64,000 nucleotides of DNA from assembly GCF_009760925.1 (NCBI RefSeq), contig NZ_VRLV01000007.1, forward strand, positions 372,001-436,000, written 5' to 3'. Of this stretch, positions 42,994 to 51,027 are shown piece by piece. Source of the stretch: Nonomuraea typhae (GTDB lineage: Bacteria; Actinomycetota; Actinomycetes; Streptosporangiales; Streptosporangiaceae). Position 1 is the stretch's first letter. The number at the start of each line of letters is the position of its first letter. The position numbers and the translations under genes are program-made. Below the pieces are notes generated by a model. It had not been told where the DNA came from. It worked only from the letters and a program-made list of their open reading frames with translations, and did no database searches.

Positions 42994-43018
42994 CTCAAGT
43001 TTGAGTTCAAATTTGAGT
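42994..43018. promoter_or_regulatory. PadR operator
   Basis: CTCAAGTTTGAG (42994-43005; arms CTCAA/TTGAG) and the perfect palindrome TCAAATTTGA (43007-43016) lie side by side at the padR start, 29 bases from the divergent SDR gene. Confidence 0.75.
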
Positions 43019-43040
43019 ATGTGTCAAGCGGGACTACTGT
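43013..43040 (+). promoter_or_regulatory. Promoter of the SDR gene, likely leaderless
   Basis: TTGAGT (43013-43018) and TACTGT (43035-43040) are spaced by 16 bases. Only six bases separate the -10 from the ATG at 43047, so the message probably begins at or next to the start codon. The -35 lies inside the PadR operator. Confidence 0.6.
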
Positions 43041-43046
43041 GACCGC

Positions 43047-43727
43047 ATGAGTGAACGACCGATCGCGCTGGTCACAGGCGCCTCCCGCGGCGTCGGTGCG
43101 GCCCTGGCGCGGGCCCTGGCGCCGACCCACCGCCTGATCCTGGGCGGCCGCGACGCGGCGGCGCTGGCCGGGGTCGCGGCCGGCCTGCCGGAAGCCGAAA
43201 CCTGGCCGGCGGACCTGACCGAGCCGACGGAGCCCCCCGCCCTGGACCGCCTCGACGTCCTCGTGCACAGCGCGGGCATCGCGGAACTCGGCACCATCGC
43301 CGGCACCCCGGCCGACGTCTGGCGCCGCACCTACGAGATCAACGTCGTGGCCGTGGCCGAACTCACCCGCCGGCTCCTGCCCGCCCTGCGCGCCGCCTCA
43401 GGCCACGTGATCTGCGTGAACTCCGGCTCCGGCCTGCGCGCCAACCCCGGCTGGGCGTCCTACGCGGCCAGCAAGTTCGCCCTGCGCGCCTTCGCCGACG
43501 CCCTGCGCCAGGAGGAGCCCGCCCTCCGCGTCACCACGGTCTACCCGGGCCGCATCGCCACCGACATGCAACGCGGGGTCCGCGCGAGCGAAGGCGGCCC
43601 CTTCGAGCCGGACAAATACCTGGCCGCCGAGTCGGTGGCCCGCGCCATCACCGCCGCCATCCACGCCGGCCCCGACGCCCACCTCACCGACCTCACCCTC
43701 CGCCCTCGGGGCGGCCCGGTCACCTGA
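43047..43727 (+). CDS. SDR-family oxidoreductase
   Basis: A 226-residue short-chain dehydrogenase. 'TGASRGVGAALARAL' is the cofactor motif; 'GRDAAAL' suggests NADP(H); the catalytic set is Ser ('VNSGSGL') with 'YAASKFALRAF'. It is a little shorter than usual. It is divergent from padR and may be co-regulated with the exporter. Substrate unknown. Confidence 0.9.
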   Translation: MSERPIALVTGASRGVGAALARALAPTHRLILGGRDAAALAGVAAGLPEAETWPADLTEPTEPPALDRLDVLVHSAGIAELGTIAGTPADVWRRTYEINVVAVAELTRRLLPALRAASGHVICVNSGSGLRANPGWASYAASKFALRAFADALRQEEPALRVTTVYPGRIATDMQRGVRASEGGPFEPDKYLAAESVARAITAAIHAGPDAHLTDLTLRPRGGPVT

Positions 43728-44171
43728 TCAGGGCAGCAGGTTGAGCGCCCGGGTGTGACGGGGGCGGACGACGGTGAAGTGCCGACGGTCTGTGGTCGCG
43801 ATGTCGGTAATCCTGAGGCGCTCGGCGCAGGCCAGGACCGATGCGTCGGCTGTGCCGAGCGGCAGGTCCCGGTAAGTTGAGACGAGGTCGGCCATGCGCA
43901 ACCAATCCGATGGGTGAATCGGCTGGACGGCAAATGCGCCGTTGGCGAAGTCGCCCAGGAACCTCACCTCCGCGTCGGGTCCGAGCCGGACGGCGATGAG
44001 GTAGGCGGCCTCGGCGACGACCAGGGCAGGGACGATGAACGGTCCTGGATGCGACTCGAGGAGGGTGGCGCATGCGGCGTGATGCTTGTCGTCGGCGTCC
44101 ACATACGCGTACAAAGGTCCAGCGTCGACGACGATCGGAGCTAATGTATGCCAGCATCTCCTCGGGCCCAT
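43728..44171 (-). CDS. PIN-domain protein (VapC-like), no visible antitoxin
   Basis: A 147-residue PIN-domain ribonuclease-like protein. Acidic metal ligands are visible: Asp in 'IVVDAGPLYAYVD', Glu in 'VVAEAAYLI', and Asp residues in 'LPLGTADASVLACAERL' and 'DIATTDRRHF'. ATG at 44171 is preferred; ATG at 44195 would place the start inside the hut operator. No ribosome site is strong. No antitoxin gene lies upstream, where the amidohydrolase-hutF-hutI block begins, so it is an orphan, or its partner was lost. Confidence 0.82.
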   Translation of the reverse strand: MGPRRCWHTLAPIVVDAGPLYAYVDADDKHHAACATLLESHPGPFIVPALVVAEAAYLIAVRLGPDAEVRFLGDFANGAFAVQPIHPSDWLRMADLVSTYRDLPLGTADASVLACAERLRITDIATTDRRHFTVVRPRHTRALNLLP

Positions 44172-44181
44172 CGCCTGTCCG

Positions 44182-44198
44182 GTGAATGGGTTCATTCA
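44182..44198. promoter_or_regulatory. hut operator, copy 2 (before the amidohydrolase-hutF-hutI block)
   Basis: GTGAATGGGTTCATTCA, identical to the site before hutU at 38213-38229 except for the two central bases. TGAAT and ATTCA are inverted. It lies about 15 bases before the amidohydrolase start at 44213. Confidence 0.75.
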
Positions 44199-44212
44199 CT
44201 AGAGTGGCCCTC

Positions 44213-45367
44213 ATGCTTGGAGAACTTGCGCACATCGGGCGTGACCCCGCGACCAACGGCTACGTCCGTGACGCCTGGTCGGCTGCTGACCTGGAGTTGC
44301 GGGAATGGTTCGCCGGGGAGGCGGAGCGACGGGGGCTCGGGCTGCGTGAGGATCGCAACGGGAACCTCTGGGCCTGGTGGGGTGACCCGTCCCGCACGCC
44401 CGGGGTGGTCACGGGCAGCCATCTCGACTCGGTACGGCAGGGCGGCGCGTTCGACGGGCCGCTGGGTGTGGTGTCGGCCTTCCTGGCGCTGGACCGGCTT
44501 CGTGAGCAGGGGTTCGAGCCCGGCAGGCCGCTCGGGGTGGCGTGCTTCACCGACGAGGAAGGCGCGCGGTTCGGGGTGCCGTGCATGGGGTCGCGCCTGC
44601 TGACCGGCGTGCTCGATCCCGAGCGTGCCCGAGGGCTGACCGACGACGACGGGCGCACCCTGGAGGAGGTGCTGGCCTCGGCCGGGCGCAAGCCGTACCT
44701 GCTGGGGCGGGACGACGAGACGCTGGCGCACGTCGGGACGTTCGTCGAGCTGCACGTCGAGCAGGGGCGGGGGCTGGTGGAGCTCGGGTCGGCGGTCGGT
44801 GTGGCGAGCGCCATCTGGCCGCACGGGCGGTGGCGGTTCGATTTCCGCGGGCAGGCCAACCACGCGGGGACCACGCGGCTGGAGGATCGCGTCGATCCGA
44901 TGCTGGCGTTCGCCGACAAGGTGCTGGCGGCGCGGGAGGCGGCCGTCCGGCACGGGGTGGTGGCGACCTTCGGGAAGGTCCGGGTGTCGCCGAACAACGC
45001 CAATGCGATCCCGGGGCTGGTGTCCGGCTGGCTGGATGCGCGCGGGCCCGGTGAGGACGCGGTGCGTGCGCTGGTGGCCGAGCTGGGCGCGGGTGAGGAG
45101 GTCGGCGAGGAGTCGTGGACTCCGGTGGTCGACTTCGAGGCCGGGCTCAGGGACCGGGTGGCCGGTGCGGCCGGGGGAGTGCCGGTGCTGGCGACCGGGG
45201 CCGGGCACGACGCGGGGATCCTGGCGTCGGCGGGAGTGCCTTCCGCGATGGTGTTCGTGCGGAATCCGACCGGCGTTTCCCACTCGCCGGCCGAGCACGC
45301 CGAAGAGGACGACTGCGCCGCGGGTGTCGAGGCGCTGGCTCGCGTTCTGGAGGACCTGTGCTGCTGA
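44213..45367 (+). CDS. Allantoate amidohydrolase-like M20 enzyme, candidate N-formylglutamate hydrolase of the hut pathway
   Basis: A 384-residue metal-dependent amidohydrolase of the M20 (AllC/hydantoinase-carbamoylase) family. Ligand motifs: 'GSHLDSVRQGGAFDG' (His, Asp), 'TDEEGARFG' (Glu), 'ELHVEQGRGL' (His) and C-terminal 'NPTGVSHSPAEHA'. The dimerisation domain contains 'NHAGTTRLEDR'. It overlaps hutF by ten bases and sits in the hut block, so it may hydrolyse N-formylglutamate, the product of HutF, rather than allantoate. This role is inference. ATG at 44213 is preferred; the alternative at 44186 lies in the operator. Confidence 0.88.
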   Translation: MLGELAHIGRDPATNGYVRDAWSAADLELREWFAGEAERRGLGLREDRNGNLWAWWGDPSRTPGVVTGSHLDSVRQGGAFDGPLGVVSAFLALDRLREQGFEPGRPLGVACFTDEEGARFGVPCMGSRLLTGVLDPERARGLTDDDGRTLEEVLASAGRKPYLLGRDDETLAHVGTFVELHVEQGRGLVELGSAVGVASAIWPHGRWRFDFRGQANHAGTTRLEDRVDPMLAFADKVLAAREAAVRHGVVATFGKVRVSPNNANAIPGLVSGWLDARGPGEDAVRALVAELGAGEEVGEESWTPVVDFEAGLRDRVAGAAGGVPVLATGAGHDAGILASAGVPSAMVFVRNPTGVSHSPAEHAEEDDCAAGVEALARVLEDLCC

Positions 45368-46683
45368 CCTACTGGTGTGAGCAGGCGTGGCTGCCGGGCG
45401 GGCCGGCCGAGAACGTGATCGTCGAGGTGGACGGCGAGCGGATCGCCGCGGTCACCCAGGGACCGCCGCCGCCCGGTGCGGAGCGGCTGCCGGGCATCAC
45501 CGTGCCGGGGCTGGCCAACGCGCACTCCCACGCCTTTCACCGGGCGTTGCGGGGGGCCACCCAGGCCGGCAGGGGTGACTTCTGGACCTGGCGCGAGCAG
45601 ATGTACGAGACGGCCGCCCGGCTGGACCCCGACTCCTATCTGACCCTGGCGCGCGCGGTCTACGCCGAGATGGCGATGGCCGGGATCACGGGTGTGGGCG
45701 AGTTCCACTACCTGCACCACGCGCCGGGAGGCCGGCCGTACACCGATCCCAACGCGATGGGGCACGCCCTGGTGCAGGCGGCGCGCGAGGCGGGGGTGCG
45801 CATCGCGCTGCTGGACACCTGCTATCTGACCGGTGGCATCGGCACGCCGCTCGAGGGCGCGCAGGTCAGGTTCGGGGACGGCGACGCCGTGCGGTGGGCG
45901 CTTCGGGCGGAGGAACTGGCGGCCTCCTACGCCGGGCAGGCCGACGTGGTGACCGGCGCGGCCATTCACTCGGTGCGCGCGGTGCCGCCGGAGCAGATGC
46001 CGGTCATCGCGGAGTTCGCGCACAAGCACACCGCGCCGCTGCACATGCACGTCTCCGAGCAGCAGAAGGAGAACGCCGCCTGCGTCGAGCGGTACGCCGC
46101 CACGCCGGTGCAGGTGCTGCACGAGCACGGCGCGCTGGGCCCGCGTTCGACCGCGGTGCACGCCACCCACCTGACCGACGTGGACGTCGAGGTGCTCGGG
46201 CGCTCGGCCACGCACGTGTGCATGTGCCCGACCACCGAGCGCGACCTGGCCGACGGCATCGGCCCGGCCAGGACGCTCTTCGAGCACGGCGCGCCGATCA
46301 CGCTCGGCTCCGACAGCCACGCGGTGATCGACCTGTTCGAGGAGGCGCGGGCGGTCGAGCTGAACGAGCGCCTGGCCAGCGAGAAGCGCGGCCACTGGCG
46401 CGCCGCCGAGCTGCTGTCGGCCGCGACGGACGCCGGTCACGCCTCGCTGGGCTTCCCGGACGCGGGGGTGATCGCCCCCGGCGCGTGGGCCGACCTCGTC
46501 GCGGTCCGCCTGGATTCGGTCCGTACGGCCGGCGCCACGGGAGCCGAGGCGGTGGTCTACGCGGCGACGGCGGCGGATGTGCACACGGTGGTCTCCTCGG
46601 GCCGCCGGGTGGTGACCGACGGTCACCATATTTCGGGAAATGTCGGTGAAATGCTGACTCAGGCGATTGGAGCCCTGCGGTGA
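45358..46683 (+). CDS. hutF: Formimidoylglutamate deiminase
   Basis: A 441-residue amidohydrolase that converts formiminoglutamate to N-formylglutamate and ammonia. Metal site motifs: 'GLANAHSHAFHRALRG', 'PLHMHVSEQQKEN', 'HATHLTDVD' and 'LGSDSHAVIDLFEEAR'. Start is GTG at 45358 with GGAGGACC upstream; a longer in-frame extension is a shadow of the amidohydrolase. It is coupled to hutI by a 4-bp overlap. Confidence 0.95.
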   Translation: MLLTYWCEQAWLPGGPAENVIVEVDGERIAAVTQGPPPPGAERLPGITVPGLANAHSHAFHRALRGATQAGRGDFWTWREQMYETAARLDPDSYLTLARAVYAEMAMAGITGVGEFHYLHHAPGGRPYTDPNAMGHALVQAAREAGVRIALLDTCYLTGGIGTPLEGAQVRFGDGDAVRWALRAEELAASYAGQADVVTGAAIHSVRAVPPEQMPVIAEFAHKHTAPLHMHVSEQQKENAACVERYAATPVQVLHEHGALGPRSTAVHATHLTDVDVEVLGRSATHVCMCPTTERDLADGIGPARTLFEHGAPITLGSDSHAVIDLFEEARAVELNERLASEKRGHWRAAELLSAATDAGHASLGFPDAGVIAPGAWADLVAVRLDSVRTAGATGAEAVVYAATAADVHTVVSSGRRVVTDGHHISGNVGEMLTQAIGALR

Positions 46684-47813
46684 CGGCCAAGCTGATTGAC
46701 GGGATCGGCCTCCTGTACACCGGCGACCCTGCGGGCGCGGAGGAGATCGAGCACGCCGCCATGGTCGTCGAGGACGGCCGGGTCGTCTGGACCGGCCCCG
46801 CGGCCGAGGCCCCGGACGCCGACGAGCGCGAGGACGCCGGCGGGCGCTGCGTCATCCCCGGGTTCGTGGACAGCCACGCCCACCTCGTCTTCGCCGGTGA
46901 CCGCACCCCCGAGTTCGACGCCCGCATGTCCGGCCAGCCGTACACCGCGGGCGGCATCCGCACCACCGTCGCGGCCACCCGGGCCGCGGGGGACGCCGAG
47001 CTGGCCACCCGCGCCGCCGCGCTGATCGCGGAGATGCGCCGCCAGGGCACGACCACCGTGGAGATCAAGAGCGGCTACGGCCTGACCGTGGAGGACGAGC
47101 GACGCTCCCTGGAGATCGCCTCCGGCCTCGTGGACGACACCACCTATCTGGGCGCCCACGTGGTCCCCGCCGGGACCGACGCCGACGACTACGTGCGCCT
47201 CGTGACCGGCGAGATGCTCGCGGCCTGCGCGCCGTACGCCAAATGGGTGGACGTCTTCTGCGAGCGCGGCGCCTTCGACGGCGACCAGACGCGCGAGATC
47301 CTTCAGGCCGGCATCAAGGCGGGGCTGCAGCCGCGCGTGCACGCCAACCAGCTGACCGAGGGCCCCGGCGTGCGGATCGCCGTGGAACTCGGCGCCGCCT
47401 CCGCCGACCACTGCACGCACCTGTCGGACGCCGACGTGGACGCGCTGGCCTCATCCGGCACCGTGGCCACTCTCCTCCCTGGGGCGGAGTTCTCCACGCG
47501 CTCGCCCTACCCGGACGCGCGCCGCCTCATCGACGCCGGCGCGACCGTGGCCATCGCGACCGACTGCAATCCGGGCTCCTCGTTCACCTCCTCGATGCCG
47601 TTCTGCATCGCGCTGGCCGTGCGCGAGATGCGGATGACCCCGCTGGAGGCCGTCAGGGCCGCGACGTACGGCGGCGCCAGGGCGTTGCGGCGCGACGACG
47701 TCGGCGTTCTTCGCCCTGGGTCACGGGCCGACTACGTGGTGCTCGACGCGCCGTCGTACGTGCACCTCGCATACCGCCCGGGCGTACCTTTGGTTACACG
47801 CGTCTCCTCCTGA
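46680..47813 (+). CDS. hutI: Imidazolonepropionase
   Basis: A 377-residue amidohydrolase that opens imidazolone propionate to formiminoglutamate. Motifs: 'GFVDSHAHLVFAGDR' (metal His pair), 'IKSGYGL', 'GAHVVP', 'HANQL' and 'ATDCNPGSSFTSSMPFC'. GTG at 46680 overlaps the hutF stop. Last gene of the block; a short TCCTCC/GGAGGA hairpin covers its stop codon. Confidence 0.97.
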   Translation: MTAKLIDGIGLLYTGDPAGAEEIEHAAMVVEDGRVVWTGPAAEAPDADEREDAGGRCVIPGFVDSHAHLVFAGDRTPEFDARMSGQPYTAGGIRTTVAATRAAGDAELATRAAALIAEMRRQGTTTVEIKSGYGLTVEDERRSLEIASGLVDDTTYLGAHVVPAGTDADDYVRLVTGEMLAACAPYAKWVDVFCERGAFDGDQTREILQAGIKAGLQPRVHANQLTEGPGVRIAVELGAASADHCTHLSDADVDALASSGTVATLLPGAEFSTRSPYPDARRLIDAGATVAIATDCNPGSSFTSSMPFCIALAVREMRMTPLEAVRAATYGGARALRRDDVGVLRPGSRADYVVLDAPSYVHLAYRPGVPLVTRVSS

Positions 47814-47853
47814 AGGAGGACATCCAGAACCATCCCAGCGGCGTATCTGTTGA

Positions 47854-47880
47854 GGGAATCTTTGCTTCGGACCACACGTT
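47854..47880 (+). promoter_or_regulatory. SigR-type promoter of the sigma factor gene
   Basis: GGGAAT (47854-47859), exactly 18 bases, then GTTG (47878-47881) matches the GGGAAT-N18-GTT consensus of SigR, the disulfide-stress sigma factor of actinomycetes. The Streptomyces coelicolor hrdD gene is a known SigR target, which supports the reading. Confidence 0.8.
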
Positions 47881-47922
47881 GGCCGGGTATAGAACGCAGC
47901 TGCGGGAACGAGGTGCCTGGGG

Positions 47923-48852
47923 ATGGCAAGGCCTACGGGGAGTCGCACGCAGGAGGTCGCCGAGCGCGACCTGCTCGGTACCTATCTGGCGGAGATAGGC
48001 CGGGTCCCGCTGCTCACCGCCGAGGAGGAGGTTGAGCTCGCCAAGCGTATCGAGGCGGGACTTTTCGCCGAGCAACTGCTCGACAGCGGCGGCTCCGAGC
48101 CGCGCATCGGGGATGTGGCGGACGAGGAGCTGGAGCGCCTGGCGATCTCCGGCCAGCGGGCCAAGGACGAGTTCATCCAGGCCAACCTGAGGCTGGTCGT
48201 CGCGGTGGCCCGGAAGTACTCCGGGCGGGGGATGCCGCTGATCGACCTGGTCCAGGAGGGGAACCTGGGCCTGGTGCGGGCGGTGGAGAAGTTCGACTAC
48301 CAGCGGGGGTACAAATTCTCCACCTACGCCACGTGGTGGATCCGGCAGTCGGTCGGCCGGGCCATCCACGAGCAGGCGCGCCCGGTGCGCCTGCCCACGC
48401 ACGCGGGTGAGCAGATGACCCGGCTGATGCGGGTGCGGCGGGACATGCTGGCCGAGTTCGACGCCGAGCCCACCGACGACGATCTCGCCGAGATCCTGGA
48501 GCTGCCCATCGAGCGGGTGCGCGAGCTGCGCCGCTGGGCCTCCGACCCGGTCTCGCTGCAGCTCGGCGTGGGCGACGAGGACGAGACCGAGCTCGGCGAC
48601 ATGATCGCGGACGAGACCTGGGCCGACCCGGAGCAGCAGGCGATCGAGATCCTGGAGCGTGAGCGGCTCGACCAGTGGCTCACCGGGCTCGAGGGCGACA
48701 CCTCCGAGATGCTTCGCTGGCGCTACGGGCTGGTGGACGGCCGCGAGCACACGCTGACCGAGGTGGGCGAGCGCTACGGTATCGGCCGCGACCGCGCCCG
48801 GCGCATCGAGCGCGACGCGCTGGCCAGGCTGCGGAAGATGGCGGCCGCCTGA
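47923..48852 (+). CDS. RNA polymerase sigma-70 family factor (HrdD-like, group 2)
   Basis: A 309-residue sigma factor. Region 1.2 'LLGTYLAEIGRVPLLTAEEE', region 2 'LIDLVQEGNLGLVRAVEKFD' and 'YKFSTYATWWIRQSVGRAIH', region 3 around 'PTDDDLAEILELPIERVREL', region 4.2 'ERYGIGRDRARRIERDAL'. It lacks the long N-terminal 1.1 extension of HrdB. Region 4.2 has a variant recognition helix (RDRARRIERDAL), so its promoter choice may differ slightly. Start ATG at 47923 follows a SigR-type promoter, so it is probably induced by thiol stress. Confidence 0.92.
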   Translation: MARPTGSRTQEVAERDLLGTYLAEIGRVPLLTAEEEVELAKRIEAGLFAEQLLDSGGSEPRIGDVADEELERLAISGQRAKDEFIQANLRLVVAVARKYSGRGMPLIDLVQEGNLGLVRAVEKFDYQRGYKFSTYATWWIRQSVGRAIHEQARPVRLPTHAGEQMTRLMRVRRDMLAEFDAEPTDDDLAEILELPIERVRELRRWASDPVSLQLGVGDEDETELGDMIADETWADPEQQAIEILERERLDQWLTGLEGDTSEMLRWRYGLVDGREHTLTEVGERYGIGRDRARRIERDALARLRKMAAA

Positions 48853-48935
48853 GGCTTTCTTCGAGGAGTGGGGGATGGGTCGCCTCGTCCCGCAGGTGGG
48901 GGGGAATCACCTGGAGGGCGGGGCGGCCCATAGAC

Positions 48936-48954
48936 TTAGGCTTGCCTAACCTAA
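48936..48954. promoter_or_regulatory. Iron box (IdeR/DmdR-type operator)
   Basis: TTAGGCTTGCCTAACCTAA matches the 19-bp palindromic DtxR/IdeR consensus (TTAGGTTAGGCTAACCTAA) at 17 of 19 positions. It is directly before the siderophore-binding lipoprotein gene, so the gene should be repressed by iron. Confidence 0.9.
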
Positions 48955-48975
48955 TTGATCAAGGAAGCAAGCCTC

Positions 48976-49902
48976 ATGCGTCTCCGCCTGGCCACTCTGG
49001 CCGTGTTGCCCGTGCTCGCCGTCGCCGCCTGCGGCGCCTCCACCTCCGCCCAGGGTGGCGGCCCCACGCGGACCGTCAAGCATGCGATGGGCGAGACGAA
49101 GGTCCCGGAGACGCCCAAGCGCGTGGTCGTCCTCGACACCGACAAGCTGGACACCATGGTCTCCCTCGGCCTGGCCCCGATCGGCGCCGCGCAGGCCACC
49201 GAGAGCCAGAAGTGGCCCGCCTACCTGGGGGACGCGCTCAAGGACACCAAGCCCGTCGGCACCCTTCAGCAGCCCAACCTCGAGGCCATCATGGCGCTCA
49301 AGCCCGACCTCATCCTGGGCACGAAGTTTCGCCAGGCCGCCTTCTACGACAAGCTCAGCAAGATCGCGCCCACGGTCTTCACCGAGAAGGTCGGCGTCAC
49401 CTGGAAGGAGAACTTCCAACTCGACGCCGAGGCGCTCGGCAAGCCGGCCGAGGCGGCCAAGCTCATGTCCGACTACGAGACCCGGGCCAAGACCGTGGGC
49501 GGGCGTTTCAGCGCGCTCAAGGTGAGCATCGTCCGTTTCATGCCCACCGAGATCCGGATGTACGGGCCCGAGTCCTTCAGCGGGATCGTGGTCGGCGACG
49601 CCGGCATCCAGCGGCCCGCGGCCCAGTTGCTCGCCGCCCAGGAAGACAAGCGGTTCGGCAAGCTGAGCCAGGAGAACATCGCCCAGGCCGACGGTGACGC
49701 CCTCTTCTACAGCGCGTACGGCGAGGTCGCAGCCACGTCGCAGGCCCAGGTCACCGCGGGCCCGCTGTGGAAGAAGCTCGGGGCGGTGACCTCCGGCAGG
49801 GCGCACGCGGTGGACGACGAGGTCTGGATGCTCGGCATCGGCGTCAAGGCGGCCAACGGCATCCTGGACGACCTGGACAAGTACCTCACGCCGCTGGCAT
49901 GA
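48976..49902 (+). CDS. Iron-siderophore substrate-binding lipoprotein
   Basis: A 308-residue lipoprotein of the FepB/FhuD type (TroA fold). The signal ends at lipobox 'AVAAC' (Cys near residue 20). Mature motifs: 'PETPKRVVVLDTDKLDTMVS', 'NLEAIMALKPDLILG', 'YDKLSKIAPTVF' and 'VVGDAGIQRPAAQ'. ATG at 48976 has AAGGAAG upstream and follows an iron box by 21 bases. No permease or ATPase gene is beside it, so it must work with a transporter encoded elsewhere. Confidence 0.93.
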   Translation: MRLRLATLAVLPVLAVAACGASTSAQGGGPTRTVKHAMGETKVPETPKRVVVLDTDKLDTMVSLGLAPIGAAQATESQKWPAYLGDALKDTKPVGTLQQPNLEAIMALKPDLILGTKFRQAAFYDKLSKIAPTVFTEKVGVTWKENFQLDAEALGKPAEAAKLMSDYETRAKTVGGRFSALKVSIVRFMPTEIRMYGPESFSGIVVGDAGIQRPAAQLLAAQEDKRFGKLSQENIAQADGDALFYSAYGEVAATSQAQVTAGPLWKKLGAVTSGRAHAVDDEVWMLGIGVKAANGILDDLDKYLTPLA

Positions 49903-49987
49903 GCTCTCGGTGATCTCGCCGGTGTCGAGGTCTTCCCCGAGCATCACTCGTAGCGTCGCAATGCCCCCACAACACCGACAAGATCAC

Positions 49988-50611
49988 TCATTTCATGATC
50001 TTACGGCGTGCGCGGAGCTTCTGCCGGTTTCCGCACCGATCCATCGAGCACCACCGGCGCGCCCCGGGCCGCGAAACGTCGAGAAACAGCAGCCAGCAGC
50101 GCTCCCCGCCGCACATGCGCACCCGATCGAGCCGATCGCCGGCGAACAACTCGATCGCGTCTCTGGCCACCGCCGACAGGAACTGCGACCCGGTCACCGG
50201 AGCCGCCCAGCCCCGTGACCGGTCGTCGCCGATGACCGGGATCGGGGGCGGCGCCGCCGCGAACTCGTTCAGTGTCGCGTACGGCGCCGCCGTACTCTCG
50301 TCGATCCCGGCGGCGCGGGCGGCCACGACCTTCTCCTCGTTGCCGGGGGAGCGCGCCGCATCCAGGGCGAGCCTCAGGACGGCCCCGCGCAGGCGTTTGG
50401 CGCCCAGGAACTCCGCCTCGCCCACCTCGACCGGACCTTGCACGCCGAGCCGCGACCGCGGGATCCACGCGGTCAGATCGCCCGGCTCGTGAAGCAGTTC
50501 CCACGGCTCCACGGCGCCCGTGAGCAGGAACTCCAGGCACAGCGTGCCCGCGTCGAATCTGAACCGCTGCCCGTCGCCGCCGGTCAGCACCATCGTGCTT
50601 GCGATCTCCAC
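49988..50611 (-). CDS. CGNR zinc-finger protein (ABATE-type regulator)
   Basis: A 207-residue protein. The N-terminal ~140 residues are a helical ABATE domain (with 'FRFDAGTLCLEFLLTG'); the C-terminus is the CGNR zinc finger with Cys in 'MCGGERCWLLFLD' and 'WCSMDRCGNRQKL'. Such proteins are putative transcription regulators. Start is GTG at 50611. It is divergent from a SnoaL-like gene across a palindrome (50629-50651), which it may bind. Confidence 0.88.
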   Translation of the reverse strand: MEIASTMVLTGGDGQRFRFDAGTLCLEFLLTGAVEPWELLHEPGDLTAWIPRSRLGVQGPVEVGEAEFLGAKRLRGAVLRLALDAARSPGNEEKVVAARAAGIDESTAAPYATLNEFAAAPPPIPVIGDDRSRGWAAPVTGSQFLSAVARDAIELFAGDRLDRVRMCGGERCWLLFLDVSRPGARRWCSMDRCGNRQKLRARRKIMK

Positions 50612-50628
50612 ACGAGCAGTGTAACACT

Positions 50629-50651
50629 TGACACCAGTTAAACCGGTGTCA
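50629..50651. promoter_or_regulatory. Palindromic operator between the CGNR and SnoaL-like genes
   Basis: TGACACC (50629-50635) and GGTGTCA (50645-50651) form an inverted repeat with a 9-base spacer. A second short palindrome AGTGTAACACT lies beside it toward the CGNR gene. Both are in the divergent promoter region. Confidence 0.65.
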
Positions 50652-50664
50652 CTGAGGAGACGTG

Positions 50665-51027
50665 ATGGAAGAGATCATCGAGCTGACCGAGCGCGCGTGG
50701 GAGGCCAACAGGAACGGCGATGCCGCCTTCTACGACGACTACCTCGACGAGGAGGTCCTCAGCGTCTCGCCGTGGGGTGCGGTGACCGACCGGGCGGCGA
50801 TCCTCAAGGGCTTCGCCGAGAACCAGAACCCCTACACCCGCACCGACCAGTCCGGCCACCGGATCGTCCGGCTGACGGACGACAGCCTCGTCCACACCAG
50901 CGTGGTCGAGATCGACGTCCTCGTGGGCGGCACCGACAAGCAGACCGTGCGCTACCACGCGACGACCACCATGGTCCGCCGGGACGGCGCGTGGAAGGCC
51001 AAGGTCTTCCAGATCACCCCCGCCTGA
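50665..51027 (+). CDS. SnoaL-like (NTF2-fold) protein
   Basis: A 120-residue single-domain protein of the NTF2/SnoaL fold: an N-terminal helix ('IIELTERAWEANRNGDAAFY'), a strand-turn 'EEVLSVSPWGAVTDRAAILK', and C-terminal strands ('ATTTMVRRDGAWKAKVFQI'). ATG at 50665 with GAGGAG upstream; GTG at 50662 is equally close. Function may be a small-molecule isomerase, hydratase or binding protein. Regulated with the divergent CGNR gene. Confidence 0.85.
   Translation: MEEIIELTERAWEANRNGDAAFYDDYLDEEVLSVSPWGAVTDRAAILKGFAENQNPYTRTDQSGHRIVRLTDDSLVHTSVVEIDVLVGGTDKQTVRYHATTTMVRRDGAWKAKVFQITPA

Noticed and set aside
47803..47821. TCCTCC...GGAGGA hairpin at the hutI stop considered as terminator
   Set aside because: The stem is short and without a T-tract; the GGAGGA half could equally be a stray ribosome site. 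Not listed as a feature.
49903..49987. Minus-strand fragment 'MLGEDLDTGEITES' between the siderophore-binding and CGNR genes
   Set aside because: It looks protein-like but runs into the antisense strand of the lipoprotein gene and has no homology I can name; too short to call.
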